This document shows, one piece after another, positions 1 to 10,441 of a DNA stretch of 64,000 bases. The stretch comes from Methylocaldum marinum (lineage in GTDB: Bacteria; Pseudomonadota; Gammaproteobacteria; Methylococcales; Methylococcaceae), in contig NZ_AP017928.1 of assembly GCF_003584645.1 (NCBI RefSeq), forward strand, positions 1,864,395-1,928,394, written 5' to 3'. The translations under genes were made by a program, and so were the position numbers. Position 1 is the stretch's first letter. Each line of letters opens with the position of its first letter. The notes under the pieces were generated by a model. It saw only the letters and a list, made by a program, of their open reading frames with translations, did not search any database and was not told the origin of the DNA.

Positions 1-2381
1 GAACACGCCGAATCGCCGGAATGCACGCCCGCCTGCTCGATATGCTGCATCAAGCCGCCGATCAATACTCGTTTTCCATCACAAATGGCGTCGACATCCA
101 TCTCGATGGCGTCGTCCAGAAAACGATCCAACAGCACCGGAGACTCGTTGGAAACGCTTACCGCCTCGCGCATATACCGGTTCAGATCCTCGTCGTTGAA
201 CACGATTTCCATGGCCCGCCCGCCCAATACGTAAGAAGGCCGGACGACCAGCGGATAACCGATCTCGTTCGCGCAACGGATTGCCTCGTCCAGAGAGCGC
301 GCTGTCCGGTTGGGCGGTTGCTTGAGATTCAGGCGATCGACCAGCTTCTGGAAACGTTCCCGGTCTTCCGCCAGGTCGATGGAATCGGGCGAGGTGCCGA
401 TAATGGGCGCGTCGGCCGCCTCCAAGGCTCTCGCCAGCTTCAGCGGGGTTTGTCCGCCATATTGGACGATTACCCCGGCGGGTTTTTCGAGATGAATGAT
501 CTCCAGCACGTCCTCCAGCGTGAGCGGTTCGAAATAAAGCCGGTCGGACGTATCGAAGTCGGTGGAAACCGTTTCGGGATTGCAGTTGATCATGATGGTT
601 TCGTAACCATCCTCCCGCAGCGCCGTTGCGGCATGCACGCAACAGTAGTCGAATTCGATACCCTGGCCGATGCGATTGGGCCCGCCGCCCAGAACGATGA
701 TTTTCTTCCGCTCGGTCGGATTGGCCTCGCATTCTTCCTCATAAGTGGAATAAAGGTAAGCCGTTGCCGTTGCGAACTCCGCCGCACAGGAATCGATACG
801 CTTGTAAACCGGGCGGATGCCGTGCTTGTGGCGGACCGCCCGCACTTCCGACTCGGCGCTGCCCAACAGTGCCGCAAGTCGCGAATCCGAGAACCCTTTG
901 CGCTTCAAGGCGAACAGTTCTTCCGAAGACAGCGTGGCCAAGGTGCGCTTCGCCAGGCCCATCTCTTCCTGCACCAGGTCTTCGATCTGGGCCAGGAACC
1001 AAGGATCCACGCGGCAATGGGCATGTACCTCGTCCAGCATCCAGCCGGCCCGAAAGGCATCTGCGATATAGAAAATACGCTCCGGCCCCGGATGACGAAG
1101 CTCCCGAAGCAGAACATTGCCGGCTTCCTCGGCGGTAACGTCGAGTTTCCCGACCAGCCCGTCCACGCCGGTTTCCAGGCTCCGCAGCGCTTTTTGCAGG
1201 GATTCCTGGAAGGTACGGCCTATGGCCATGGCCTCGCCGACCGATTTCATCTGGGTTGTGAGACGATCGTCCGCCTGCGGGAATTTTTCGAACGCGAACC
1301 GGGGCACCTTGGTGACCACGTAATCGATGCTCGGCTCGAAAGAGGCCGGCGTCGCACCTCCCGTGATCTCGTTCTTGAGTTCGTCCAGCGTGTAGCCGAC
1401 GGCAAGCTTGGCGGCAACCTTGGCGATCGGGAATCCGGTCGCCTTGGACGCCAGGGCCGAGGAACGGCTCACGCGGGGATTCATTTCGATGACGATCATG
1501 CGCCCATCCTTGGGATTAATCGCGAACTGTACATTGGACCCGCCGGTGTCGACTCCGATCTCGCGCAGCACCGCGATAGAAGCGTCGCGCATGATCTGGT
1601 ATTCCTTGTCCGTCAGTGTCTGGGCCGGGGCGACGGTGATGGAATCGCCGGTATGCACGCCCATGGGGTCCAGATTCTCGATGGAACAGATGATGATGCA
1701 GTTATCCTTGCGGTCGCGCACCACTTCCATCTCAAACTCTTTCCAGCCCAGCACCGATTCTTCGATGAGAAGCTCATGGGTGGGCGAAAGTTCCAGGCCA
1801 CGTTCGCAAATTTCGACGAATTCCTGCCGGTTGTAGGCAATGCCGCCACCCGAGCCGCCGAGCGTGAACGAAGGACGGATGATGGCCGGAAAGCCGATCT
1901 CTTCCAGACAGGCAAGCGCTTCTTCCAGGCTGTGGGCGACGCCGGAACGGGCCGACCCCAGGCCGATCCTGGTCATGGCCTGCTTGAACTTCTCCCGGTC
2001 CTCGGCCTTATCGATGGCTTCCTTGGACGCCCCGATCAGCTGTACGCCGAATTTCTCCAGCACCCCGTTACGGTCGAGGTCGAGGGCGCAATTGAGCGCG
2101 GTCTGTCCGCCCATGGTCGGCAACAGGGCGTCCGGCCGCTCTTTCTCGATGATCCTGGCGACGGTCTGCCAGTCTATCGGTTCGATGTAGGTGGCATCGG
2201 CCATCTCGGGATCGGTCATGATGGTGGCCGGGTTGGAGTTGACCAGGATCACCCGGTAGCCCTCTTCCTTTAATGCCTTGCACGCCTGTGCGCCGGAGTA
2301 GTCGAACTCGCAGGCCTGCCCGATGACAATGGGGCCGGCGCCGAGCAGAAGGATTGACTGAAGGTCGGTTCTTTTAGGCAT
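1..2381 (-). CDS. carB: Carbamoyl-phosphate synthase large subunit (partial, C-terminus off window)
   Basis: Makes carbamoyl phosphate from bicarbonate, ATP and CarA-delivered ammonia for pyrimidine and arginine synthesis, in the cytoplasm. Reading leftward from ATG at 2381, the protein begins [20 protein letters not shown] and gives about 793 residues before the window edge. Both ATP-grasp halves are visible: the first has the Gly-rich segment FTLGGSGGG and [12 protein letters not shown], the second starts near residue 560 with [17 protein letters not shown]. The family is about 1,070 residues, so roughly 280 C-terminal residues, including the allosteric MGS domain, lie outside. It follows carA by 60 bp on the same strand, the usual carAB operon order. 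A long open frame on the opposite strand is only a composition artefact. Confidence 0.97.
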   Translation of the reverse strand, partial: MPKRTDLQSILLLGAGPIVIGQACEFDYSGAQACKALKEEGYRVILVNSNPATIMTDPEMADATYIEPIDWQTVARIIEKERPDALLPTMGGQTALNCALDLDRNGVLEKFGVQLIGASKEAIDKAEDREKFKQAMTRIGLGSARSGVAHSLEEALACLEEIGFPAIIRPSFTLGGSGGGIAYNRQEFVEICERGLELSPTHELLIEESVLGWKEFEMEVVRDRKDNCIIICSIENLDPMGVHTGDSITVAPAQTLTDKEYQIMRDASIAVLREIGVDTGGSNVQFAINPKDGRMIVIEMNPRVSRSSALASKATGFPIAKVAAKLAVGYTLDELKNEITGGATPASFEPSIDYVVTKVPRFAFEKFPQADDRLTTQMKSVGEAMAIGRTFQESLQKALRSLETGVDGLVGKLDVTAEEAGNVLLRELRHPGPERIFYIADAFRAGWMLDEVHAHCRVDPWFLAQIEDLVQEEMGLAKRTLATLSSEELFALKRKGFSDSRLAALLGSAESEVRAVRHKHGIRPVYKRIDSCAAEFATATAYLYSTYEEECEANPTERKKIIVLGGGPNRIGQGIEFDYCCVHAATALREDGYETIMINCNPETVSTDFDTSDRLYFEPLTLEDVLEIIHLEKPAGVIVQYGGQTPLKLARALEAADAPIIGTSPDSIDLAEDRERFQKLVDRLNLKQPPNRTARSLDEAIRCANEIGYPLVVRPSYVLGGRAMEIVFNDEDLNRYMREAVSVSNESPVLLDRFLDDAIEMDVDAICDGKRVLIGGLMQHIEQAGVHSGDSAC

Positions 2382-2441
2382 GAAGCGTTGTAGCGTTGAG
2401 CGATATCTGGGCGAAAGTCATTCGGGACGGCCGCGGCAAAT

Positions 2442-3602
2442 TCAGCCCGCCGGCATGGCTCCGGCCGAGCGGCCGTCATGCCGGCAGACCATGCTATTGA
2501 TGAAGCGGTCGAACAATGGCGTCAAATCGTGTGGACCGGGACTTGCCTCGGGATGGCCCTGGAATCCGAAGGCCGGCCGATCGGCCAATTCGATTCCTTG
2601 CAGACTGCCGTCGAAGAGCGAACGATAAGTCGGTCGGACATTCTCCGGGAGGCTGGCTTCGTCCACGGCAAAGCCATGGTTTTGGCTAGTGATCAACACT
2701 CTTCCGGAATCAAGCTCCTGTACGGGGTGGTTGGCACCGTGATGGCCGAACTTCATTTTCATCGTTCTTGCGCCGCTCGCCAAAGCCAACAACTGATGGC
2801 CCAGGCATATACCGAACACCGGAATCCGGATTTCCAGAAATTCGCGGATCGCCCGGATGGCATAATCGCAGGGTTCCGGATCGCCCGGTCCGTTCGACAA
2901 AAAGACGCCGTCCGGCTTCAACGCCATCACCTCACGGGCCGATGTGACGGCTGAAACAACCGTCAGCCGGCAGCCCCGATCGGCCAATAAGCGAAGAATA
3001 TTGCGCTTGACGCCGAAATCGTAGGCCACGACGTGGAGTCGATTGGTCTCGCGTTCGCCGCATCCCTGTCCGAGACGCCAGGAGGTTTCCGACCAGGCAT
3101 AGCTCTCGGGCGCTGTGACCTCCCTGGCCAGGTCCATGCCTTGCAATCCCGGAAATTCCCGAGCTTTGGCGATAGCGAAATCCGGGTCGATCTCTTTTCC
3201 GGCTATCAGACAACCGCGCAGGGCGCCTTTATCTCGAAGGATACGGGTCAATTTGCGGGTGTCTATTCCGGCGATGCCCACCACATTTCTCTCTTTCAGA
3301 AATTCCGAGAGACTGTTCTCGGCACGCCAATTGCTGAAGCGAGCGGGCACGTCGCGCACCACCAGGCCGCTGGCATACACGCCCGCAGACTCGAGGTCCT
3401 CGTGGTTAATACCGACATTACCGATATGCGGATAGGTAAGTGTCACGATCTGACGTGCGTACGACGGGTCCGTCAGGATTTCCTGGTAGCCGGTCATGGA
3501 TGTATTGAAGACTACTTCACCGATGGAGCAATCTTCCGCCCCGATGGACATACCCCGAAAAACGGTTCCGTCTTCCAAGGCCAACAATGCGCGCGTGTTC
3601 AA
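2442..3602 (-). CDS. carA: Carbamoyl-phosphate synthase small (glutaminase) subunit
   Basis: Hydrolyses glutamine and channels ammonia to CarB. The 386 residues match the usual length. The N-terminal CPSase_sm domain (about 1-130) opens with [13 protein letters not shown], and the C-terminal class I amidotransferase domain carries the nucleophile Cys in [13 protein letters not shown] and the later [11 protein letters not shown] with the catalytic His and Glu. The first in-frame start is TTG at 3602, with GGTGA a few bases upstream; no ATG or GTG precedes it in frame without losing homology. UUG initiation is also reported for E. coli carA. carB follows 60 bp downstream. The C-terminus (about the last 12 residues) looks like a non-conserved tail. 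Confidence 0.97.
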   Translation of the reverse strand: MNTRALLALEDGTVFRGMSIGAEDCSIGEVVFNTSMTGYQEILTDPSYARQIVTLTYPHIGNVGINHEDLESAGVYASGLVVRDVPARFSNWRAENSLSEFLKERNVVGIAGIDTRKLTRILRDKGALRGCLIAGKEIDPDFAIAKAREFPGLQGMDLAREVTAPESYAWSETSWRLGQGCGERETNRLHVVAYDFGVKRNILRLLADRGCRLTVVSAVTSAREVMALKPDGVFLSNGPGDPEPCDYAIRAIREFLEIRIPVFGICLGHQLLALASGARTMKMKFGHHGANHPVQELDSGRVLITSQNHGFAVDEASLPENVRPTYRSLFDGSLQGIELADRPAFGFQGHPEASPGPHDLTPLFDRFINSMVCRHDGRSAGAMPAG

Positions 3603-3625
3603 TTTGTGTCACCGTAGACATGCAA

Positions 3626-3655
3626 AACGGGAGGAACCGTATGGTCCGTCCCGTT
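3626..3655 (-). other. Hairpin between the CDGSH gene and carA
   Basis: Arms AACGGGA (3626-3632) and TCCCGTT (3649-3655) pair perfectly and further inner pairing is possible. Read on the minus strand the hairpin is followed by TTTTG, so it resembles a weak terminator. It sits 110 bp past the CDGSH stop and about 24 bp before the carA start. It may end the upstream transcript or act as a carA leader structure; the sequence does not decide. Confidence 0.4.
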
Positions 3656-3765
3656 GCTGTTAATCGTGGATATCTTTAATTTGACGGAAATTTTACGAAA
3701 AATCGCCATCTGCTGTCTACGCGGCTCCATCACCCGCACGATTGAGAATCCACGTTCGGAACGCG

Positions 3766-4002
3766 TTACAATTTAGCGTGGGCACCGTCGCACATCGGCT
3801 GTTTTTCGGTATGCTTGCAACCACAGAGCCAGACCTTCTTCGCCTCGGTCAATTCGAAGGCGACCGGCGAAAACTCCGTACCCTGATGGGAACCATCGCA
3901 AAACGGCTGCTTGACTGACCGACCGCAGGAACACCACCAGTATTTGCCCGGCTCCAGATCCAAAGCGTAGGGAGCCTTTTGCGCGATTGTCGGTTCGGAC
4001 AT
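3766..4002 (-). CDS. CDGSH-type iron-sulfur protein
   Basis: Small protein (78 residues) with two zf-CDGSH motifs: CSCGRSVKQPFCDGSH and CGCKHTEKQPMCDGAH. Each supplies the 3-Cys/1-His ligand set of a [2Fe-2S] cluster as in mitoNEET-related proteins. The start at 4002 (MSEPTIAQK) is preferred over an upstream in-frame ATG at 4038 because GGAG lies 5-8 bases before it and homology starts there. The role of bacterial tandem-CDGSH proteins is not settled; redox or iron-sulfur handling is likely. It stands alone between metA and carA on the minus strand. Confidence 0.9.
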   Translation of the reverse strand: MSEPTIAQKAPYALDLEPGKYWWCSCGRSVKQPFCDGSHQGTEFSPVAFELTEAKKVWLCGCKHTEKQPMCDGAHAKL

Positions 4003-4072
4003 AGTGATCTCCAGTCTTCGTTCTAGTGAAAAATACACGTAACCACCGATCGAGGTTCCGCGTCGAGCCAGG

Positions 4073-5143
4073 TCAGATTCTCAGCCCCAGCGGATTATCC
4101 GGATCAACATGATCCATGAACGGTTTTCGGCGGTCTTGGTCGGTGACCTGGTATATACATCCCAGCCAGTTGTTGAACACTGCCTTCGCCGTATCCCGCC
4201 AGGTGTTGTCCAGATGTCTGATGACCTCGGCTTCCGGAAACTCCGGAGACGCCTTGCCGAGGCGCCTGGCGCTTCGGAGAAGCTGACCGTACTCGTTTAG
4301 CAAGGCGCCCACGTCGAGATTGAAATAATGTTCCGGAAACGGCGGATAATCCTCTCGCTCGCCGTAATAATGACGCATCGCTTCGCGCTTGTACTCTTTC
4401 AACAAACTGATCGTGTCGTACTCCGGATGCCCCTGGAAATACACGACGCGCAAAAAGTCCGGACTAACCGCCAGATGTACGCCGGCTTCCTCGCTTTCCA
4501 CCAGGACCTTAAGCCCAGCCGTCTCCATATCCTCCCGAAAAATTTCGTTGTAGCGGGAATGAGGCACGTCGAAACGGGTGTTGATATCGGCGACCAGCGG
4601 ATGGCGACGCTCGACCACCCGATGGGAATACACGCCCCAACGCTTGAAGCCCAAATGGGTGCGCTCCACCCCGTAGCTGTACTGAAACAGCGCGTGCGTA
4701 GCCAGACAGGAGCACAATACCGATGTTACGCTTTGTGCCGCCCAGTCGAACACTTCGGTCAAAGGCTTCCAGAACGCTTCGTCCTGAAGATGGGCCCGAG
4801 TTACGTTGGCGCCGCTCACGATCAGGCCGTCCAGCCCGTCACGCCTGATCTGCTCGAAAGTTTCGTAGTAGCGTTCGATATGGTTTTGCGCCTGTTCGCT
4901 TCGCTGTATACCGCCGATCGTAAACGGATGCATGTGAAACTGGACGATCGGATTGGCAGCGCCCACCAGGCGGAAAAATTGCCGCTCGGTCGCCTCCAGC
5001 GCGGAATCCGGCATCATATTGAGAAGCCCGATATGCATTTCGCGGATATCCTGATGGCGAGCACGCTCGACCGAAAGTATCTCCTGTCCCTCGTCCCTTA
5101 AGCGCCTGAACGTGGGCAAGTCGGTGTGGGCTACCAAAGGCAT
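4073..5143 (-). CDS. metA: Homoserine O-acyltransferase, MetA family
   Basis: First committed step of methionine synthesis: transfer of an acyl group from acyl-CoA to homoserine. The 356-residue protein has MetA-family features: HIGLLNMMPDSALEATERQF (35-54), DGLIVSGA (105-112), the nucleophile Cys146 in SCLATHALF, and FQGHPEYD with the catalytic His and Glu. It is longer than E. coli MetA (309) because of a C-terminal extension. The segment that helps set acyl-donor choice (NVTRAHL after GLIVSGA) differs from the E. coli form, so succinyl versus acetyl is uncertain. It lies 24 bp downstream of the P-loop gene and is probably co-transcribed with it. Confidence 0.93.
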   Translation of the reverse strand: MPLVAHTDLPTFRRLRDEGQEILSVERARHQDIREMHIGLLNMMPDSALEATERQFFRLVGAANPIVQFHMHPFTIGGIQRSEQAQNHIERYYETFEQIRRDGLDGLIVSGANVTRAHLQDEAFWKPLTEVFDWAAQSVTSVLCSCLATHALFQYSYGVERTHLGFKRWGVYSHRVVERRHPLVADINTRFDVPHSRYNEIFREDMETAGLKVLVESEEAGVHLAVSPDFLRVVYFQGHPEYDTISLLKEYKREAMRHYYGEREDYPPFPEHYFNLDVGALLNEYGQLLRSARRLGKASPEFPEAEVIRHLDNTWRDTAKAVFNNWLGCIYQVTDQDRRKPFMDHVDPDNPLGLRI

Positions 5144-5167
5144 GTCTTTAAGCTCTCCGAAACAGGT

Positions 5168-6016
5168 TTAACGCGCTCGGGACGCCAACGCGTCCATGAC
5201 GAGGCGAATGAAATCGCTCTCGCCCCGCACATTGGCAACGGCATTGGCATCGACGGTGTAGCCGTATTCGTCGGCAATAGCCTGATAATTGGGCAACCGC
5301 GAGCGGAATAGCCGGGGAAACACCCAAGAAACGAATTCGTCCGGCGGAATCTTCTCGATGGCCGAATAATTTTTGTCCGCCATGAATTCGGCGAGGTGCT
5401 GATCCAAGAACTCCTCCCGATAGTACAAGGGCTTGGGATCCCGCTGAGCACGCTCGATCAAAAGATGCTCCAACTCGGGAGTAGTCCTGATATACAGAAT
5501 AATCGTGTGCTCGGCAAGAATCCTGATCGTATCCGGATCTTCCAGCTCGCTGACACTGCCGCCGGCGTCATTGATGAAATGCTTGTAGCCGTATATGGAG
5601 TCGGCTTTTTCTATAAATGCAGGTACGTCGCGCATCGCGGCGATCTCGGCCTTCCGGTGCAAGGCCTGGCGACGTTTGAACTCGGCCAACGTTAGTCCGC
5701 CCCTGGTCGGATCGCCGATCTTGCCGAGGAACGTCGAAACCGGTGTCAAGTTGTCCACGGTAATGTTGCTGCGGATGTAAATCGAATCCGAGCGCAACAA
5801 ATCGCGCAAAAACGGCACCTCCATGGCCTGTCGCTTGATATTGTCCAGAATCGGCTCGTCCAGGTAACGAGTGCCGATCCGATAATCGCCCGAGTAATGG
5901 AACCAGGTTTTTTTCGGTAGGCTATCGGCCAGCGTCGTTTTACCTACGCCGGACATGCCCAGAAGGGTGATGCGTTTGGTCTCCCATTCATCGAAGTCCT
6001 TGGGGCTCATTCTCAT
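5168..6016 (-). CDS. P-loop ATPase/kinase-like protein of unknown role, upstream of metA
   Basis: A 282-residue soluble protein with a clear Walker A motif, GMSGVGKTT, at about residues 20-28. A possible hydrophobic Walker B strand (TIILYIRTTPE) follows near residue 170. I do not recognise a characterised family member. The N-terminal layout resembles small-molecule or shikimate-type kinases, but no substrate motif is evident. Two in-frame ATGs (6016 and 6010) are possible starts and neither has a strong ribosome site. It precedes metA by 24 bp on the same strand, suggesting an operon. Confidence 0.75.
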   Translation of the reverse strand: MRMSPKDFDEWETKRITLLGMSGVGKTTLADSLPKKTWFHYSGDYRIGTRYLDEPILDNIKRQAMEVPFLRDLLRSDSIYIRSNITVDNLTPVSTFLGKIGDPTRGGLTLAEFKRRQALHRKAEIAAMRDVPAFIEKADSIYGYKHFINDAGGSVSELEDPDTIRILAEHTIILYIRTTPELEHLLIERAQRDPKPLYYREEFLDQHLAEFMADKNYSAIEKIPPDEFVSWVFPRLFRSRLPNYQAIADEYGYTVDANAVANVRGESDFIRLVMDALASRAR

Positions 6017-6709
6017 GATGTTTTTCGCGTAAAGTGTGATGAGCGGTTATTCAGCCCGATTAATCATATGGATTCGCCGTTTGCTCAAACGCTCGAGCAA
6101 GGAACTCGCGCACAGGGGGCCAGGACCATATCGCCGAGAGCCTTTTCCATACAGATCAATTATTGGTCTCGCGCCTTCGCGCCGCTGAAAAATGCCGCAT
6201 GCGAAGGCACGGATAGCCGACTGCGTCCTGACTAAGATCCCCGCCGGCCGAGTCCGCTGGGTTAATCACCCCCATGTCGCGCGCTTCCGGCACCCTATCC
6301 GTGTGCCCGTAAAATCTTTCCACCGACTCCCGGATAGTGCCGCCCCTGCCGACTGGCCGATGTTGTGTCGTTATATCAGGAACAATCATCTGAATTCCGA
6401 GATGTCGTAAACCGCACAAATTTTAACAGGTTCGGCTTCCGAACGGTCCAACTCGAACATGCAGACTCCCCAACATCGGATGATATGTTTAATATAAAAA
6501 AGACGGGCGAATTACCTTCGCGCGGTGACGAAGGACGCATTAACTGGTCGACGCCTTGACGCAAGGCCGCCGGCTCGCGATTATGAACCGGGTACGGAGC
6601 GCATCACGCCGCCCCAATTACAGACCTAAGCATCCGACTTCGACTTAATTACCAATCCGCCAAGACTGCAAACGGTTTATTCCGGCCGATCATTTATCCA
6701 ATCCAACTC
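6017..6709. other. Intergenic stretch with no supported gene
   Basis: About 690 bp between two divergent genes. The open frames present are short, lack ribosome sites and show no recognisable protein signature. It should contain promoters for the P-loop/metA pair (leftward) and fnr (rightward). I see no convincing FNR half-site pair or RNA gene. Confidence 0.6.
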
Positions 6710-7438
6710 GTGACTGATACACCTTCGCGCAATCTTAAAACAAAGCTGCAGGTTACCTGTCAGAACTGCAGTCTGACTTCATTATGCATCCCCCGGGGAC
6801 TAGCCCGGGAGGATATTGAACGCATAAGCCGCATCGTCTCCCGCAAGAAAACTCTTCAGCGAGGCGAGCATCTTTTCCACGAAGGCGATAAATTTCGCGG
6901 CGTGCTCGCGATCAAGGGAGGAACGGCAAAAACCGTCATATACGATACCCAAGGCTATGAATTCATCACGGGCTATCTATTACCGGGGGAACTGCTTGGG
7001 TTCGATGCAGTGGCCACCAATCATCACAAATGCTCCGCCATTGCTCTCGAAACTTTGAGCTACTGCGAACTCCCCGCCGATCAGCTCGACCAATTGTGTC
7101 ATGAAGTACCGAATTTGCTGCGGGAAATGTTCCGCCATGCGAGCGCCAAGCTGGACGAGGAAACGGACCAGGTGATCATCAATAAGCGCGCGGCGGAAGA
7201 CCGGGTTGCGATGTTTATCCTGAATCTTTCCGACCGCCTACGGAAACGAGGTTTTTCGCCGACGGAGTTCAATCTCACGTTGACTCGGCAGGAAATAGGC
7301 AATTTTCTGGGGCTAGCTCTCGAAACAGTCAGCCGCACCTTGCGCAATCTTGAAGATGCGGGGCTAATCAGGGTACACAACAAACGCATTCATATACTGG
7401 ACCTGGAGGCACTCAGAGCCACATATGCCCATCGTTAA
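6710..7438 (+). CDS. fnr: FNR-type oxygen-sensing transcription regulator
   Basis: Crp/Fnr-family regulator of 242 residues. Cys17, Cys20 and Cys26 (CQNCSLTSLC) plus Cys119 (SYCELP) reproduce the spacing of the [4Fe-4S] ligands of E. coli FNR (C20, C23, C29, C122), so it should sense oxygen through a labile cluster. The cyclic-nucleotide-fold domain spans about 30-150. The C-terminal HTH has the recognition helix LALETVSRTLRNLE with the E-xx-SR contacts of FNR, predicting binding to TTGAT-N4-ATCAA sites. The start is GTG at 6710; no strong ribosome site is seen. It converges on the cupredoxin gene. Confidence 0.93.
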   Translation: MTDTPSRNLKTKLQVTCQNCSLTSLCIPRGLAREDIERISRIVSRKKTLQRGEHLFHEGDKFRGVLAIKGGTAKTVIYDTQGYEFITGYLLPGELLGFDAVATNHHKCSAIALETLSYCELPADQLDQLCHEVPNLLREMFRHASAKLDEETDQVIINKRAAEDRVAMFILNLSDRLRKRGFSPTEFNLTLTRQEIGNFLGLALETVSRTLRNLEDAGLIRVHNKRIHILDLEALRATYAHR

Positions 7439-7574
7439 TGTCACCCCAAACAAGCTTTCGACCTGCCCGAGAAAGGGTAGCTTTAAATATTCGCTTGCGT
7501 GCAAAAAGGTATATATCCGGATATCTGCAAGCAATCCAATATCCCGAAATCCATCGACAAAGCCATAATAAAAC

Positions 7575-7607
7575 AAGGCGTGCCGAGAAAAAACTCGACA
7601 CGCCCTT
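7575..7607 (-). terminator. Rho-independent terminator of the cupredoxin gene
   Basis: On the minus strand a 13-14 bp imperfect stem (arms 7594-7607 and 7575-7587) with a six-T loop is followed by GTTTTATTAT. It starts 24 bp beyond the stop codon at 7631. The plus-strand side lacks a T tract, so it serves the leftward gene. Confidence 0.8.
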
Positions 7608-7630
7608 GAATAGAAACCGGACGGTAAATA

Positions 7631-8074
7631 TTATTTACCGGATTCTTTGAATTTTTTCAGAAGGCCTTTTGCGGGCTTCGCTTCTTTAACGGACTCAGCA
7701 ACCTCAAGGTATTTCGCCACCGTAGCGTCAAGGTCGGCCGGCTCGCCCACTACCATAACGGCGCCCATACGAGCACCCCAGTGCGGCGGGCACTTGAACA
7801 CGTACACGCCTTCTTTCTCGACAGCATAATCGTAGTCCGCACCCATTGCGGACAACATTTTCGGAGCCCCTTCCGGCCACATGCCTTCTACGCTCTCCAC
7901 GAAATGGGTCGCCATATTGCGGAACGAAATTACATCTCCAACCTTTGCATGAATAACTTCAGGCGCAAATTTTACACCCTGGCCTTTTACTTCGATCGTT
8001 TCTGCGTTGACGACGGCCGATGCCAACATCGCCACGCCCGCTGCTGCGAGCATCGCTTTCTTAGCAAAAATCAT
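7631..8074 (-). CDS. Pseudoazurin-like periplasmic cupredoxin
   Basis: Type 1 blue-copper electron carrier, 147 residues. The start at 8074 follows a strong GGAGG ribosome site; a longer open frame upstream is rejected. Residues 1-24 (ending SAVVNAE) form a Sec signal peptide. Copper ligands are a His in MATHFVES, then Cys, His and Met in FKCPPHWGARM, the C-P-P-H-x4-M arrangement close to pseudoazurin. A Lys/Glu-rich tail of about 25 residues follows the fold. Pseudoazurins pass electrons to copper nitrite reductase and related enzymes; no such enzyme is adjacent, so the partner is unknown. Confidence 0.87.
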   Translation of the reverse strand: MIFAKKAMLAAAGVAMLASAVVNAETIEVKGQGVKFAPEVIHAKVGDVISFRNMATHFVESVEGMWPEGAPKMLSAMGADYDYAVEKEGVYVFKCPPHWGARMGAVMVVGEPADLDATVAKYLEVAESVKEAKPAKGLLKKFKESGK

Positions 8075-9061
8075 TACATAACCTCCAACACTACTGTTTT
8101 TCGTTATCACGGATGCCAGGCAAATCGAACAACGGTCCCTGTTTTGCCAAAGCCGCTTTCCTGAGCCGGCCCGATATTTCACCTCACACCGCGGGCGCCG
8201 ATAATACACCAAATTAGCTTAACAAGCCATGAACGACATTAGCGCGCTCTGAGCCCGCAACCGCACCCCACGGCTCTCAAACGCCGCTTCCAGGACTCCC
8301 AACGGAAGGTCTCGGCTAAAGAAACCAGACCTTCAATGGACTTGCTTCCGATGCCACGCAATTGTCTTGCTTCAGCCCAAAAGCGTGACGGAAAGAGACA
8401 AGAAGCCATCCACGAAGCGATCCAAATGTCTTCAAAAGCCGCCTGGACGGCGCTTTTCATGGCGTTGGGAGAATTCGGACGGCTTTAGTAGTCACACATT
8501 CCGGCATGCCGACCAGAAGGTTTAGCGAGCGGCGTGAATTTCTCCCCCGGCATTCCCGTTACCGAGGCGACGATACGGTCATCGGTGAGTTTCACGAAGT
8601 TTTCTTTAATCCAAAATAGACGAGTTTGAGTCTGACTTGGCTGGAGTATAAGTTACCCTTTCAATACCCTACATTGATATCGGGCACAAATCTAATCGTT
8701 AACCTGGTGAGCGTTGAAGTTCAGTTTAGGTTCAAGTAATCAGCCACGAGGGCTCGAATACTGGAGCAACGATTATGGGCAGGCTGACTCATGACTATGC
8801 GTCGCGCGCAATTCCAAAAGGGTTTGTCGCTGGTCGATCTCTCGCCGCAGTACGGTTGCGAAGCCCCTGGGGCAAAAACAATGTAGAGCAATATGAAGAC
8901 AGCTATTTCCGGCACCTTTCACGCATTCAAATTCGAGAAATACGCCTATTGGCGTCGGGCCGAATTCAAAAATGTCGACGATGACGCCGATTTTTCCGAG
9001 CCGGGCACTCCAGTCCGATTCAGCGTTCTGCAATTACCTCCGAGAAGATGCCAATTCCGCT
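8075..9061. other. Intergenic stretch with no supported gene
   Basis: About 990 bp. The first ~100 bp should hold the cupredoxin promoter. Short frames at 8239-8460 and 8773-9033 on the minus strand have no ribosome site and no recognisable signature; they could be remnants of a lost gene. No RNA gene or repeat was recognised. Confidence 0.5.
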
Positions 9062-10315
9062 CTACTTTGAGGTGCGGCCTGAAATGCATTCTATATGCTT
9101 GGACTTGAGCGCCTTGCAAGCTGCAGTCGCATCTTTTTTGGCCATCCCGTTAAAAATGGACAGATAAAGCTTTTTCCCGCCCTGCCTACGTACGGTAACA
9201 GCTGCACGCGCATGACGGAGCGGATATGGAGCGAGCTTTAATGCCTGCGTGAGCCGCCGCTTCGCGGCCTTCTCGACGGAAAATGCACCTACCTGAACAT
9301 GCCACGCCTGACTTGCGCGAGCGGCGCCCGCCTTCTCGCGCCCATCGCCTTCATCGGCTGAGCGGGCTTTCCTGCCGGCCAATTTAAGGCGTTTTTTGTC
9401 ACTCGGCCTCTCGACCGAGCGTTCGGGCAACTGCGGACGCGAGAGTAAGACAGGGGGTTCCGGTTGATCGAAAGAGGCGGTTTGGACCTCATGCTCGAAC
9501 CCTTCGAGCTGGGCAAATCCGTGGTCGAGTATGTCCCGCATATGGGCATCCCTGGCTGCGGCGCTAGATCCTCCGAAAACCACGCCGATCAGCCGGTTTC
9601 CGCCACGCCGAGCAGACGCCGCCAGGTTAAAACCGGATGCATTGACAAATCCCGTCTTGATCCCGTCCGCTCCCGGGTAGCTGTTTAGAAGGTGATTGTG
9701 GTTATGATAGCTGCGACCGTCGAACTGGAAGCGGGTCGTAGAGAAGTAGCGATAGAATTGAGGAAAATCCTTGTACAAGGACTTGCTCAGCCTGAACACA
9801 TCCCAAGCCGTGGTGACCTGGTTGGGATCGGGCAAGCCCGAGGCATTTCTGTAAACGGTACGGCTCATTCCCAGTTGCCGCGCTTTCGCGGTCATCAACT
9901 GCGCAAACGCAGACTCCGAACCGGCCATTCCCTCGGCAATTACGGCGGCCGCATCATTTGCGGACCGCGTCACCAAAGCCAATATGCCCTGTTCGACCGT
10001 AATTGAATCGCCTGCCTTCAACCCTAACCGCGAGGGCGGGCGCAGAACGGCATACTTCGAAGCCTTGAACACGGTGTCACGGGTAATACGGCCATTCGCC
10101 AGGGCTTCGAAGACCAGATACAGCGTCATCATCTTGGTTAGCGATGCCGGATACCTCAATTCGTCGGCATTCCGTTCGAACAAGGAACGCTCGCTTTCGA
10201 CTTCCACCACGAGAGCGGCATAAGGAGCGGCCTCAACCCGGGGAGCGAGAAAAATTCCGCATGCCAAGACCAAGATTGCCAAAACGAAGAGGTGATTGTA
10301 CTCAAGCCAATGCAT
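9062..10315 (-). CDS. D-alanyl-D-alanine carboxypeptidase with C-terminal SPOR domain
   Basis: Serine-type penicillin-binding protein of the DacA/S11 family that trims the terminal D-Ala from peptidoglycan pentapeptides in the periplasm. A signal peptide covers about residues 1-29. Active-site motifs are S58-L-T-K61, S118-A-N120 and K220-T-G222, with normal spacing. The usual PBP5 beta-rich C-terminal domain and amphipathic anchor are absent. Instead, after a charged linker (about 285-330), residues 333-415 look like a SPOR domain (WHVQVGAFS... and KLYLSIFNGMAKKDA). SPOR domains bind denuded glycan at division sites, suggesting septal recruitment. Confidence 0.9.
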   Translation of the reverse strand: MHWLEYNHLFVLAILVLACGIFLAPRVEAAPYAALVVEVESERSLFERNADELRYPASLTKMMTLYLVFEALANGRITRDTVFKASKYAVLRPPSRLGLKAGDSITVEQGILALVTRSANDAAAVIAEGMAGSESAFAQLMTAKARQLGMSRTVYRNASGLPDPNQVTTAWDVFRLSKSLYKDFPQFYRYFSTTRFQFDGRSYHNHNHLLNSYPGADGIKTGFVNASGFNLAASARRGGNRLIGVVFGGSSAAARDAHMRDILDHGFAQLEGFEHEVQTASFDQPEPPVLLSRPQLPERSVERPSDKKRLKLAGRKARSADEGDGREKAGAARASQAWHVQVGAFSVEKAAKRRLTQALKLAPYPLRHARAAVTVRRQGGKKLYLSIFNGMAKKDATAACKALKSKHIECISGRTSK

Positions 10316-10441
10316 CGCTGTGTCAATTCTTCAAATTGCGTGAAGTGTTGCCAAACCGGCACAAAGAGGCAGTCAAAACCCGAATCTCGGCTGTTGCGCC
10401 AGAAAACCGGACAGCAACACACCCTGTGAAGCGGCGGGATC

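Noticed and set aside
21..2273. A 750-codon open frame on the plus strand opposite carB
   Set aside because: The minus strand encodes conserved CarB throughout. The plus frame has no recognisable domain and arises from GC-rich codon usage.
6156..6419. Possible small gene upstream of fnr
   Set aside because: No ribosome site, no recognisable motif and overlapping open frames on both strands.
8239..8460. Possible 73-residue minus-strand gene
   Set aside because: No ribosome site or family signature; composition does not favour coding. It may be a remnant.
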